In this document: positions 7,785-15,807 of the stretch, one piece after another | Layout of the letters: each line of letters starts with the position of its first letter | How positions within the stretch are numbered: position 1 is the stretch's first letter | Source: an uncultured Oscillospiraceae bacterium | GTDB lineage: Bacteria; Bacillota; Clostridia; Oscillospirales; Ruminococcaceae | Reading direction: 5' to 3' | Assembly (NCBI GenBank): GCA_947522735.1 | Contig: CANNTZ010000016.1 | Location: 1 to 38,894 of the forward strand | DNA length: 38,894 nucleotides | Notes under the pieces: model-generated | The model's database searches: none | The model's input: only the letters and a program-made list of their open reading frames with translations | Told to the model about the DNA's origin: nothing | Position numbers and translations under genes: made by a program

Positions 7785-8546
7785 TTACTTCCCGGCCGCC
7801 TTGCGCTGCCGCGCCGCCTCGTACATGATTATTCCCGCAGCGACCGACGCGTTGAGCGAATTGACATGACCGTTCATCGGCAGAGACACCACCGCGTCGC
7901 AGCTCTGCCTGACGAGGCGTCCGACGCCGCGCCCCTCCGAGCCGACTACGATGCCGGTTCCGCCGGTATAGTCCGCAGTGTTCCAGTCTGCGCCTCCGGC
8001 GTCCGCCGCGAACAGCCAAAGCCCTTTCTTTTTCAGCGCCTCCATCGTCTGCACGAGGTTTGCGACACGCACGACCGGGATGTGCTCGACAGCTCCGGCC
8101 GACGCCTTGCATACCGCCGGGGTAAGTCCGGCGCTGCGGCGCTTTGGCAGGATTACGCCGTGCGCTCCGCAGGCCTCGGCGGTGCGGATTATCGCGCCAA
8201 GATTATGCGGATCCTCGATCTCATCGCAAATTATGACAAAGGGCGCCTCAGCCCGGGCCTCTGCAAGCCCGTAGATATCCTCAAGCTCGCTGTATCGGAA
8301 CGCCGCCGCCACTGCGACCACGCCCTGATGGCTTTCGACGCCGCTGAGCTCGCGCAGCTTTTCGGCGCGCGTCTCCTTGACGGGAATCCCGCGCGATTTT
8401 GCGATGGATATTATCTTCAGCGCGCTTCCGGAGGGATTGGCGCCGACATACAGTGTGTCGAGCTCCCTTCCTGCGCCAAGCGCCTCCATCACAGGGTTGC
8501 GTCCGTATATTATTTCGCTTTTGATGTCGTCCTCACGTTCAGGCAT
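7785..8546 (-). CDS. rlmB: RlmB: 23S rRNA (guanosine-2251) 2'-O-methyltransferase (TrmH family)
   Basis: A TrmH/SpoU-family SPOUT enzyme, 253 aa. An N-terminal substrate-binding domain (IIYGRNPVMEAL) is followed by the catalytic domain with the three SpoU motifs: EDPHNLGAIIRTAEACG, IVVGSEGRGVGRLV and LPMNGHVNSLNASVAAGI. In this family, the Asn and Arg of motif 1 and the Asn-rich motif 3 bind RNA and SAM. The product 2'-O-methylates 23S rRNA; a tRNA substrate for this subfamily cannot be excluded. I use ATG 8546 (GGAG 6-7 bases upstream). The frame stays open for 67 more codons upstream, but those residues run through AT-rich promoter DNA and an IS relic and match nothing. First gene of the operon ending at pyrR. 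Confidence 0.93.
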   Translation of the reverse strand: MPEREDDIKSEIIYGRNPVMEALGAGRELDTLYVGANPSGSALKIISIAKSRGIPVKETRAEKLRELSGVESHQGVVAVAAAFRYSELEDIYGLAEARAEAPFVIICDEIEDPHNLGAIIRTAEACGAHGVILPKRRSAGLTPAVCKASAGAVEHIPVVRVANLVQTMEALKKKGLWLFAADAGGADWNTADYTGGTGIVVGSEGRGVGRLVRQSCDAVVSLPMNGHVNSLNASVAAGIIMYEAARQRKAAGK

Positions 8547-8598
8547 GTTTTTCTCCGATTTAATTCTTGACTGTCTGTCGATTATTATAATTAGTTTT

Positions 8599-8604
8599 AT
8601 TATA
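8599..8604 (-). promoter_or_regulatory. Probable -10 box for the rlmB operon
   Basis: TATAAT on the minus strand in an AT-rich stretch about 53 bases before the rlmB ATG. The -35 at 17 bases (TTTCTT) is weak, so this is a tentative call. Confidence 0.4.
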
Positions 8605-8758
8605 TCATATCTGCCGCAAAAAAGAAATAGCGGAATGCTTTTATTTACGATTATTTGCTGTGAGGTCACTGTGAAATAAAACCGGACAAAAAGAAAAGAG
8701 CCACGGCAGGCGTGGGATAATTTAAGCAACCACACGCCAGAAACCACGGAGGCCTGCC

Positions 8759-8879
8759 ATGACTCAGGAACAATATATCGAGGGACAAAGAAAATCCGAC
8801 GCCTGACGCAAGAAAAACGGATGCAAATCGAATTATCGCCGCGGCAGCGACTGCCGAAAAGACAATCGCCGGGAAAGCC
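8759..8879 (+). pseudogene. Relic of an IS30-like transposase 5' end
   Basis: An ATG opens MTQEQYIEGQRK and then stops after three more codons. In the next frame the text continues as RRLTQEKRMQIE...RQRLPK, which resembles the N-terminal helix-turn-helix of IS30-family transposases (LTxEKRxQIE-xx-RxGLPKAQIA). The frame change and loss of later motifs show decay. The same piece, on the other strand and with a one-base length difference, occurs at 24494-24582. Nested inverted repeats just upstream may be the old element end. The family assignment is by eye only. Confidence 0.55.
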
Positions 8880-9030
8880 CTAACCAACGCCGCTACGGAG
8901 CCATTTATGGCCGTCCCGCCTGATATTGCAGCTCGGAGCACAAATAAAATTGCCGAAAAAGGCCTTTCCAGCGTTGCAAAGCCGCGCATTTTGTATTATA
9001 ATAGTATAAGTAAAATTACAAGTGGTAAAC

Positions 9031-9492
9031 TTATTTTATTAGGAACACCACGCCGGTCGTTATCAGCAGTACGATGATCCCGCTTAGCATGACGCCGAGC
9101 AGTATCGCGAAGAACGATTTCTTCATCCTGAGCTGGAGCACCGCGGCGACGAGAGCGCCGGTCCACGCGCCGGTTCCCGGCAGCGGTATTGCGACGAACA
9201 GCAGCAGCCCGAGCAGCTCGTAGTTGCCGATCTTCATCGCCTTGCGGTTTGCGCGGTCGATGATTTTCTGAAAAAATCCGCCGATCCGCGGAAGCCTTGC
9301 GCACCATGCCAGCACCTGCTTTGCAAACAGGATTATCAGCGGCACCGGCAGCATGTTTCCCGCGACGCACAATATATAATTCAGCCAGTTCGGCAGCCCG
9401 AGCGCCGCTCCGATGGGTATAGCGCCGCGCAGCTCCACAACGGGCAGCATCGATACGAACAGCACCCACAATATGTCCTTCGGTTCGACCAA
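9031..9492 (-). CDS. Putative small multidrug export protein (COG2426-type) membrane protein
   Basis: A 153-aa integral membrane protein matching the small multi-drug export protein family: LPVVELRGAIPIGAALG near the N terminus, a GNMLPVPLIILF helix, and a re-entrant IPLPGTGAWTGAL segment, followed by C-terminal helices. Substrate and mechanism are not established for the family. The start is TTG 9492, with GGGGGA about 6-7 bases upstream; no closer ATG exists in frame. It is monocistronic with its own good promoter (9533-9561). Confidence 0.85.
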   Translation of the reverse strand: MVEPKDILWVLFVSMLPVVELRGAIPIGAALGLPNWLNYILCVAGNMLPVPLIILFAKQVLAWCARLPRIGGFFQKIIDRANRKAMKIGNYELLGLLLFVAIPLPGTGAWTGALVAAVLQLRMKKSFFAILLGVMLSGIIVLLITTGVVFLIK

Positions 9493-9532
9493 AAAGAGTC
9501 CCCCAATCCAATCGCGATCTCTTTTATTCTAT

Positions 9533-9561
9533 ACTATAATATATAATTGGCGGCATGTAAA
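9533..9561 (-). promoter_or_regulatory. Sigma-A-type promoter for the export-family gene
   Basis: On the minus strand, TTTACA (9556-9561) and TATAGT (9533-9538) are spaced by 17 bases, about 41 bases before the TTG start. Confidence 0.7.
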
Positions 9562-9677
9562 GAGTTATTTCATATAGTAAGAGATAATTGCTCAAAAATT
9601 AAGAATTTTGCAATCCAATATAAAGTGGCGCTTTCGGGCGGATATTGCTGCGCGGCGCCGCGGAAAAGGAGCAGAGC

Positions 9678-11363
9678 ATGAAATTTATCCTTGTTCCGGA
9701 CTCGTTCAAGGGCACGGTCGGCGCGTCGGAGGTCTGCCGCATCATGAGCGGAGCGTTAAAGCGGCACATCCCGCGCTGCGAGACGGTGTCCTTTCCTGTA
9801 GCCGACGGCGGCGAAGGCACCGTAGCGTGCTTTGTCGAGGCGATGCACGGCGAGCTGCGGCAGCTTGAGGTGAGCGGGCCGTTTTTCGGGCGCGTTCCCG
9901 CGTTTTATGGCGTTGTGACCGGCCCCGGGGGCAAAAAGACCGGCATCATCGAGATGGCCGCCGCCGCGGGCTTGCCACTTGCCGAAAGGACCAACAGCGG
10001 ACGCGACCCGCTCAAGGCGACGACCTACGGCGTTGGCGAGCTGATGCTTGCCGCGGTGCGCGAGGGCTGCGAAAAGCTGATAGTCGGGCTTGGCGGCAGC
10101 GCCACCAACGACGGCGGCTGCGGAGCCGCGGCAGCGGCGGGCGTAAAATTCCACGACGCCGACGGGCGCGAGTTTATTCCCGTCGGCGGCACGCTTTGCG
10201 ATATAGCGGGGATAGACGTCTCCGGGCTGGACGAGGCGCTGAAGGGCGTTGAGATTGTTGCGATGTGCGACGTAGACAACCCTCTGCACGGCAAAACCGG
10301 AGCGGCGTACATCTTTGCCCCGCAAAAGGGTGCGGATGCACCGGCGGTAGAGCTGCTCGACCGCAATCTTGTCGCGCTGGACGACGCCTTTGAGCGCGAG
10401 CTTGGGCTCTCGCTTGGAAGCGCTCCGGGCGCCGGAGCAGCCGGCGGAATGGGCGCGGGCATGACGGCCTTTTTCGGCGCGAAGCTTGTCAGCGGCATCA
10501 CCGTCGTGCTCGACACGGTCGGCTTTGACGAAGCGCTCGACGGTGCTGCGGCGGTGTTCACAGGCGAGGGGCGCATCGACGGGCAGAGCGTGCGCGGCAA
10601 GGTGATATCCGGCGTTGCTCAGCGCGCAGCGAAAAAGGGAGTGCCGGTCATCGTCGTCGCGGGCGACGCGGACGACGGCGTCGAGGCCGCATACTCTCTC
10701 GGAGTGACCGCGATATTCAGCACAAACCGTGTGGCAAAGCCGTTTTCGGAGATAAAGCATCTGAGCGCCGCCAATCTTGCTTTCACAATGGACAACATCG
10801 CGCGAATGCTCGCGCTTTCCGTGGAGAAAAACGAGCGCATCGAGCTGCCGGAAATCGAGACGCCGCGGCTGCTTCTCAGGCGTTTTCGCCCGGAGGACCG
10901 CATCGGGCTTTTCGAGATACTCTCCGATGAGCAGACGACGCTTGACGGCTGCGGATTCCACGCTTTCAAGGCGATGGACGGAGACTACGAACGGCTGATG
11001 GAGCGCTTTGCTGAGCAAAACCGCTACTGCGTCGTGCTCCGCGAGACCGGGCGCATCACCGGCACGGTGGTTCTGATGCGGGAGGAGCGCGCGGTCCCGG
11101 CGTATGAGCTTGGATTTATGGCGGCCCCCTCGCAGCAGCGCAAGGGCTACATGTACGAGGCGTTGAGCGCGCTTATCGACGAGTTCTTCGCGTCCGGACG
11201 GGCGGAGATGTTCACGGTGTGCTGCTTCGATTACAACTGCGCCTCCGAGGAGCTCATCAGAAAGCTGGGCTTCACCTATGAGGGCGTCGAGCGCTGCGAA
11301 ACGCTGCACGAGGAGCGCGGCGCGGTCGATCTTGTCTGCTACAGCAGGCTCAAGGGAGAATGA
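9678..11363 (+). CDS. Glycerate kinase fused to a C-terminal GNAT acetyltransferase
   Basis: The 561-aa product has two domains. Residues 1 to about 380 are a complete glycerate kinase of the GlxK/GarK family, which phosphorylates glycerate with ATP (KFILVPDSFKGTVGASEV at the start, VADGGEGT, GLGGSATNDGGCG, FTGEGRIDGQS). Residues from about 391 to the end are a RimJ/RimL-type GNAT domain (ETPRLLLRRFRPED, QQRKGYMYEAL as the acetyl-CoA loop, then a LGFTYEG ending), with an unknown acceptor. The junction is a short linker with no stop or start between. I use ATG 9678 (GGAGC 5 bases upstream), 11 codons inside the longest frame. A bidirectional terminator follows. Each domain is clear; the fusion is unusual. 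Confidence 0.9.
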   Translation: MKFILVPDSFKGTVGASEVCRIMSGALKRHIPRCETVSFPVADGGEGTVACFVEAMHGELRQLEVSGPFFGRVPAFYGVVTGPGGKKTGIIEMAAAAGLPLAERTNSGRDPLKATTYGVGELMLAAVREGCEKLIVGLGGSATNDGGCGAAAAAGVKFHDADGREFIPVGGTLCDIAGIDVSGLDEALKGVEIVAMCDVDNPLHGKTGAAYIFAPQKGADAPAVELLDRNLVALDDAFERELGLSLGSAPGAGAAGGMGAGMTAFFGAKLVSGITVVLDTVGFDEALDGAAAVFTGEGRIDGQSVRGKVISGVAQRAAKKGVPVIVVAGDADDGVEAAYSLGVTAIFSTNRVAKPFSEIKHLSAANLAFTMDNIARMLALSVEKNERIELPEIETPRLLLRRFRPEDRIGLFEILSDEQTTLDGCGFHAFKAMDGDYERLMERFAEQNRYCVVLRETGRITGTVVLMREERAVPAYELGFMAAPSQQRKGYMYEALSALIDEFFASGRAEMFTVCCFDYNCASEELIRKLGFTYEGVERCETLHEERGAVDLVCYSRLKGE

Positions 11364-11379
11364 GGCGCAAAGCACATAC

Positions 11380-11428
11380 AAAAAAAAGCAAGGTCAGCCG
11401 GAAGATCTCCGGTTGGCCGTGCTTTTTG
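11380..11428. terminator. Bidirectional terminator between the kinase-GNAT gene and spoVT
   Basis: A 15-bp stem (11387-11401 with 11409-11423, one mismatch and two G-U pairs) has an A run on the left and a T run on the right, so it can end transcription from both converging genes. Confidence 0.85.
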
Positions 11429-11442
11429 CGCCAGCGGCTGCT

Positions 11443-11985
11443 TCACGCCTCCATCTGCTTGCCGAGGAAGGCAGCGGCGGTCTGGATGAGCTTGACCTCG
11501 CTCTCGCCCGCGGGCGCGTTGTTTTCGGAGCCAAGGAACATTATCGAGCCGCAGACGTCGCCCGAGGCGATGATCGGATAGACTACCAGCGCATAGCGGT
11601 CTACCCCCTCGACCGGCTGGAGCTTCTTCTGCTGTCCGGAGCTGTACTGAAAGTTGCGCCGCTGCTCCATTATCTCCTCGAGCACGGGCGAGACGCGTCG
11701 CTCAAGCAGCTCTTTTTTCGGGATGCCCGCCACGTTGACGACGTGGTCGCGGTCGCTGACGATGACCGGATAGCCTCCCGCCTTGTGCAGCACGTCGGCA
11801 TACTGCCCCGCGAAGCTGGACAGCTCCTCGATGGGCGAATACTTCTTGAATATGACCTCCCCGTCGTTGTCGGTATAGATTTCCAACGGGTCGCCCTCAC
11901 GGATACGCATGGTGCGGCGTATCTCCTTCGGGATAACGACGCGGCCGAGGTCGTCGATACGGCGAACGATTCCAGTAGCTTTCAT
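11443..11985 (-). CDS. spoVT: SpoVT: AbrB-family sporulation transcriptional regulator
   Basis: SpoVT is the late forespore regulator of sigma-G-dependent genes in Bacillus and Clostridium. The 180-aa length matches. Residues 1-50 form the AbrB swapped-hairpin DNA-binding domain (MKATGIVRRIDDLGRVVIPKEIRRTMRIREGDPLEIY, given here only in part as ATGIVRRIDDLGRVVIPKEI). The remainder is the GAF-like domain (PVIVSDRDHVVNVAG, YPIIASGDVCGSIMF). AAAGGA lies about 11 bases before the ATG. It implies the host can sporulate. The preceding gene, an amidohydrolase, ends 253 bases upstream, so spoVT probably has its own promoter; an AT/GC palindrome occurs at 12011-12028. Confidence 0.95.
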   Translation of the reverse strand: MKATGIVRRIDDLGRVVIPKEIRRTMRIREGDPLEIYTDNDGEVIFKKYSPIEELSSFAGQYADVLHKAGGYPVIVSDRDHVVNVAGIPKKELLERRVSPVLEEIMEQRRNFQYSSGQQKKLQPVEGVDRYALVVYPIIASGDVCGSIMFLGSENNAPAGESEVKLIQTAAAFLGKQMEA

Positions 11986-12238
11986 ATATATGATTCCTTT
12001 CAGATTTCAAATGCGTATGCGCACGCATATGCAATTATGCAGGAGCGCCCGTCTGCCTGTGCATCACAGCCCGACAGGCCCACAGCGCAAATTCGATTTG
12101 CAAACCTATTATTTGCAAAAAGATTCCCTGTTATCCCATTCTGAAAAAGGAATATTATGGACTGCAATTAAAAGCCGGCCGCATAAAGCGGAGCTGGGGC
12201 ATGTCCCGGAATAAATACAGCCGCGGGGAGCAATATTA

Positions 12239-13519
12239 TCAAAGCAATTTGTCCAGCTCGCGCTCAACGTTCTTTCTCCGTTTAAAGCGCGGACGCTCGA
12301 AGATTTTTCCTCCTGCCACAACCATGCCGACGTTGCGCAGCGCGCGCAGGTCGTCCAAGGGATTTTCGGCGACGACTATCATGTCCGCCGCCTTGCCGGG
12401 TTCGAGAGAGCCGGTGACGTCTCCGATACCGGCCATCTCGGCGCTGCGGGCAGTCGCGGTGTAGAGCGCGAAGGCGTTCGATACCCCGACGTACCTGTGG
12501 AAGTTGTACAGCTCCCGCCAGAAGTCGTATTGGGTTATCCACGGACAGCCCACGTCGTTGCCCAGCACCACGGGAATATCGTTTGCAAGCGCCGTCTTGG
12601 CGCAGGCGACAATGCCCTCGAACACCACGTTGCCGTTGTACTGCTCCACCTCCGTCGCGTTGGTCAGGGCGCGGTCGAACAGCGCGTAAGGCAGCGCCGG
12701 AGAGATGGTCGTGCAGAGAAAGGCGCCACGTTCGCGGAACAGCTCGATGATGCGCTCGTCCGGCCTTGCTCCGTGCTCGATGGAATCCACGCCGTTTTCC
12801 AGCGCCACGCGCACCCCCTCGGGCGATTCGACGTGCGCGGCGACCTTGTATCCCATCCGGTGCGCCTCGTCGCACACGGCTTTCACCAGCTCCGGCGGCA
12901 TTTTCAGCTCGCCCGGAACGCCCTTCTCCTTGGCGTCCAGCACGCCGCCGGTTATCATCAGCTTGACAAGATCGACCCGCTCCTCCGCGGAGCGGCGCAG
13001 ATGAGCGAGCGCCTCGTCAACGCTGTGCGCGGCGACGGCGACCGAGCCCGCCATATGCCCTCCCGGAACCGAAATGCCCTCGTTTGCGGCAAGTATACGC
13101 GGACCCGTCCGCTTTCCCGCAATAATCTCGTCACGCAGACGCGTGTCGAAATTGCCGAGCCCCCCGACCGTCCGGATGGTGGTGACGCCGCTCATCAGCT
13201 CGTCCCTTGCAAAGCCGCAGACCATATTATAGGCGACGGCTCGGGTGAGCGCCGAGCCCATTATTGTTCTGACAAGCCGTGCGTTGTCCCGCTGCTTTTT
13301 CTGCGGCTTGCCGCTTCCGGCCAGATGCACGTGCATGTTTATCAGCCCCGGCAGGATGTATTTTCCTCCAAGGTCAAGCTTTTCGCAGTCCGCCGGGAGC
13401 TCTCCCGCCGGAGCTATGCCCGCTATCTTTCCGTCCTCGACCAAGATGCACAGGCCGCTTCTGGCCTGCATGTCTCTGGTTCCGTCAATTATTATCCCGT
13501 TTGTAAGCGCGTATTTCAT
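12239..13519 (-). CDS. Metal-dependent amidohydrolase (imidazolonepropionase/Xaa-Pro dipeptidase-like)
   Basis: A 426-aa cytoplasmic amidohydrolase-superfamily enzyme. The N-terminal beta-sandwich half (TNGIIIDG, GKYILPGLINMHVHL) carries the first metal ligands His63 and His65. Downstream are the likely bridging Lys in VDLVKLMITGG, His in VAAHVESP, His in SIEHGARPDE and the catalytic Asp in VLGNDVGCP, then the closing GSLEPGKAADMIVV. Members hydrolyse amide, peptide or ring C-N bonds; the substrate is not predictable here. ATG 13519 is used, as AGGGGT lies about 10 bases upstream but abuts the in-frame GTG 13528. It is divergent from the sugar importer operon and shows no obvious link to it. 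Confidence 0.88.
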   Translation of the reverse strand: MKYALTNGIIIDGTRDMQARSGLCILVEDGKIAGIAPAGELPADCEKLDLGGKYILPGLINMHVHLAGSGKPQKKQRDNARLVRTIMGSALTRAVAYNMVCGFARDELMSGVTTIRTVGGLGNFDTRLRDEIIAGKRTGPRILAANEGISVPGGHMAGSVAVAAHSVDEALAHLRRSAEERVDLVKLMITGGVLDAKEKGVPGELKMPPELVKAVCDEAHRMGYKVAAHVESPEGVRVALENGVDSIEHGARPDERIIELFRERGAFLCTTISPALPYALFDRALTNATEVEQYNGNVVFEGIVACAKTALANDIPVVLGNDVGCPWITQYDFWRELYNFHRYVGVSNAFALYTATARSAEMAGIGDVTGSLEPGKAADMIVVAENPLDDLRALRNVGMVVAGGKIFERPRFKRRKNVERELDKLL

Positions 13520-13579
13520 GGCTTTCACACCCCTGCTTTTGCAGATATTCGGAGCCGCCTCGCGGCCCTTGCTGTAATG

Positions 13580-13585
13580 ATTATA
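13580..13585 (-). promoter_or_regulatory. Probable -10 box of the amidohydrolase gene with an adjacent palindrome
   Basis: TATAAT on the minus strand lies about 61 bases before the ATG. The -35 at the usual spacing is poor. A short palindrome, CACGGAGACCGTG (13587-13599), sits in the spacer and could be an operator. Confidence 0.4.
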
Positions 13586-13793
13586 ACACGGAGACCGTGG
13601 GTTTGTACAGAGAAAAGCACAAAAGTATTTGCACCGCCGCTCTCTTATCCCAAGAAATGGGATGAATTTGCCGCAGCGCGCGTATTTTATGCTTCAAACC
13701 GCTGGAAATCATTGCGATAATGTGTTAAAATAGGAACCGTAACGGAATGGCACCGCTGGACGCCCAAATCACAGGGAAAAAGGATGACGATAA

Positions 13794-14897
13794 ATGAAAG
13801 TGGTATTGCAGCATCTCACCAAAAAATTTCCGGGGCGCGGCAAAAACGCCGGAAACGACGTTATCGCCGTGAACGATTTCAACCTTGAGATCCCGGACGG
13901 TAAGCTCATCGGCCTGCTCGGGCCGTCAGGCTGCGGCAAGAGCACGGCGCTTAACCTCATCAGCGGCCTGCTTTCGCCGACGGAGGGCAGTATCCTGTTC
14001 GGCGAGGACGATGTGACGCGCGTGCCGCCGGAGGATCGCGGCGTCGGACTGGTGTTCCAGAACTACGCGCTGTATCCGCATCTGACGGTGCGGCAGAATA
14101 TCCTGTTCCCGCTGCAAAACCTGCGCGGAGAGGACAAGCTCTCCAAACAGCAGATGAACGAGCGCGCCGAGGCCGCGGCAAGGCTTGTGCAGATTGAGGA
14201 GCTGATGGAGCGTAAGCCAAGCGAGCTTTCCGGAGGCCAGCAGCAGCGCGTGGCAATAGCGCGGGCGCTCGTCAAGGGGCCGCGTGTGCTGCTGCTCGAC
14301 GAGCCGCTCTCAAATCTGGATGCGCGGCTGAGGCTGCAAACCCGAGAGGAGCTGCGCCGCATCCAGCGCGAGACCGGTGTGACCACCGTATTTGTCACCC
14401 ACGACCAGGAGGAGGCAATGAGCATCTCCGACATGATCGCCGTCATGGACAACGGCGTCATCCAGCAGACCGGCAGACCGCAGCAGGTCTACGACGACCC
14501 GGTCAACCTGTTCGTCGCAAAATTTCTCGGCACCCCGCCGATAAACGTATTTGAGGGCGAGGTGCGCGGCGGCGCGCTGTATATCGGAGAGGACAGGATA
14601 ATGGAAACGGGAGGTGTGCCGGATCGCAAGGTCTGGGCCGGCGTGCGTCCGGAGGGCTTTGTGCTCAGCGAAAACGGCTCGCTGCGTTGCAAGCTCGACC
14701 GCGTCGAGGTGATGGGGCGGGATATCAGCGTCGTGTGCGCACATCCGGCGTTTTCCGGGCGCGCGATACGGGCGATAATCAACGCCGAAAGCAACGTCGA
14801 CACCGCAGCGGATGAGGTTCGCTTCAACATAAAGCCGCGCAAGCTGTTCCTGTTCGGCCGGGAAAACGGCGAGCGCATACGTTATGAGGCAAGGTGA
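13794..14897 (+). CDS. Carbohydrate ABC transporter ATP-binding protein (UgpC/MsmX-like)
   Basis: The 367-aa ATPase of a CUT1-type sugar importer. Walker A GPSGCGKST is at residues 43-51, the signature ELSGGQQQRVAIARAL near residue 143, Walker B LLLLDEPLSNLDARLR, and the His switch VTHDQEEAM. The C-terminal third (from about residue 240) is the TOBE/OB regulatory domain of the MalK/UgpC type. An RBS AAGGATGA precedes the ATG. It opens the four-gene operon (ATPase, two permeases, binding protein) with overlapping starts and stops. Transported sugar unknown; glycerol-3-phosphate-type substrates are also possible for this subclass. Confidence 0.93.
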   Translation: MKVVLQHLTKKFPGRGKNAGNDVIAVNDFNLEIPDGKLIGLLGPSGCGKSTALNLISGLLSPTEGSILFGEDDVTRVPPEDRGVGLVFQNYALYPHLTVRQNILFPLQNLRGEDKLSKQQMNERAEAAARLVQIEELMERKPSELSGGQQQRVAIARALVKGPRVLLLDEPLSNLDARLRLQTREELRRIQRETGVTTVFVTHDQEEAMSISDMIAVMDNGVIQQTGRPQQVYDDPVNLFVAKFLGTPPINVFEGEVRGGALYIGEDRIMETGGVPDRKVWAGVRPEGFVLSENGSLRCKLDRVEVMGRDISVVCAHPAFSGRAIRAIINAESNVDTAADEVRFNIKPRKLFLFGRENGERIRYEAR

Positions 14898-15793
14898 CGC
14901 AGATGGAAAAGAAAAGCCGGAAGGCGTGGCTGTATCTCCTGCCCGCGCTGCTGTTTCTCGGGGCGTTCATGGTCTATCCGCTAATCGACGTCTTTATCTA
15001 CTCCTTTGAGGAGGGCTACAACTCGGCTTCGCAGACCTACCTCGGCGTCGGCGTCTACAACTATTCATATGTGCTGCGCGACCCGTATTTTTTGCAGGCG
15101 CTCAAAAACACGCTGCTGCTCGTCGCGATAACGGTGCCGCTTTCGACCGGGCTTGCGTTGCTGATATCGATGGGGCTGAGCTCGATACCTAAGCTCAGGA
15201 GCCTCTATCAGACGATATACTTTCTGCCGTATGTCACAAACACGCTGGCGGTGGGGCTTGTATTCATGATACTCTTCAAGAAAACGCCCTATACCGACGG
15301 CCTTGTCAACCTGCTCATACGCTGGTTCGGCGGACACTCGGTGGATTTCATCGACGGGCCGTACTGGGCGAAGATGTTTGTGCTGTGCTTTTACACCATC
15401 TGGGTGGTCATGCCGTTCAAGGTGCTCATTCTGACAAGCGCGCTCGCGTCGGTGGATCGTAACTACTACAACGCCGCGCGCATCGACGGCACGCCCAAAT
15501 GGCGCATATTCACGCGCATAACTCTGCCGATGATATCGCCGATGATATTCTATCTCGTGATAACCGGCTTCATTGGCGCCTTCAAGGCCTATAGCGACGC
15601 CGTTGCGCTGTTCGGAGCCGACCTCAACGCCGCCGGGATGAACACCATCGTCGGCTACGTCTACGACATGCTCTACGGCAACAGCGGCGGCTATCCGTCG
15701 TTCGCCTCCGCCGCGGCGATAATACTGTTCGCTATCGTGCTGACGATAACCTGCATCAATCTTATCATCAGCAAAAAGCACGTCCATTACTGA
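14894..15793 (+). CDS. Carbohydrate ABC permease, UgpA/MalF-like
   Basis: A 299-aa inner-membrane permease with six predicted helices (the first at about residues 13-33) and the EAA loop AARIDGTPKWRIFTRITLP that docks on the ATPase. The start is uncertain: GTG 14894 overlaps the ATPase stop (GTGA), and ATG 14903, three codons in, has AAGG about 8 bases upstream. Pairs with the next permease to form the channel. Confidence 0.92.
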   Translation: MTQMEKKSRKAWLYLLPALLFLGAFMVYPLIDVFIYSFEEGYNSASQTYLGVGVYNYSYVLRDPYFLQALKNTLLLVAITVPLSTGLALLISMGLSSIPKLRSLYQTIYFLPYVTNTLAVGLVFMILFKKTPYTDGLVNLLIRWFGGHSVDFIDGPYWAKMFVLCFYTIWVVMPFKVLILTSALASVDRNYYNAARIDGTPKWRIFTRITLPMISPMIFYLVITGFIGAFKAYSDAVALFGADLNAAGMNTIVGYVYDMLYGNSGGYPSFASAAAIILFAIVLTITCINLIISKKHVHY

Positions 15794-15807
15794 GCGGGGT
15801 GAGAAGG

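Larger units (their letters stand above)
8547..9030. other. Intergenic region with rlmB promoter and IS30-like relic
   Basis: This 484-base gap holds the rlmB promoter region (8560-8640), nested inverted repeats at 8705-8758 (GGCAGGC/GCCTGCC outer, GGCGTG/CACGCC inner), and a decayed transposase start (8759 onward). The last approximately 35 bases are AT-rich and precede the stop of the minus-strand gene at 9031. No intact gene was found. Confidence 0.6.

Noticed and set aside
8547..8747. N-terminal extension of RlmB by 67 codons
   Set aside because: It runs through promoter-like AT-rich DNA, lacks an RBS at its start, and the family N terminus begins at ATG 8546.
9756..11381. A 541-codon open frame antisense to the kinase-GNAT gene
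   Set aside because: It lies entirely opposite a clear two-domain enzyme, has Arg/His/Ala-rich composition typical of high-GC shadow frames, and matches no family.
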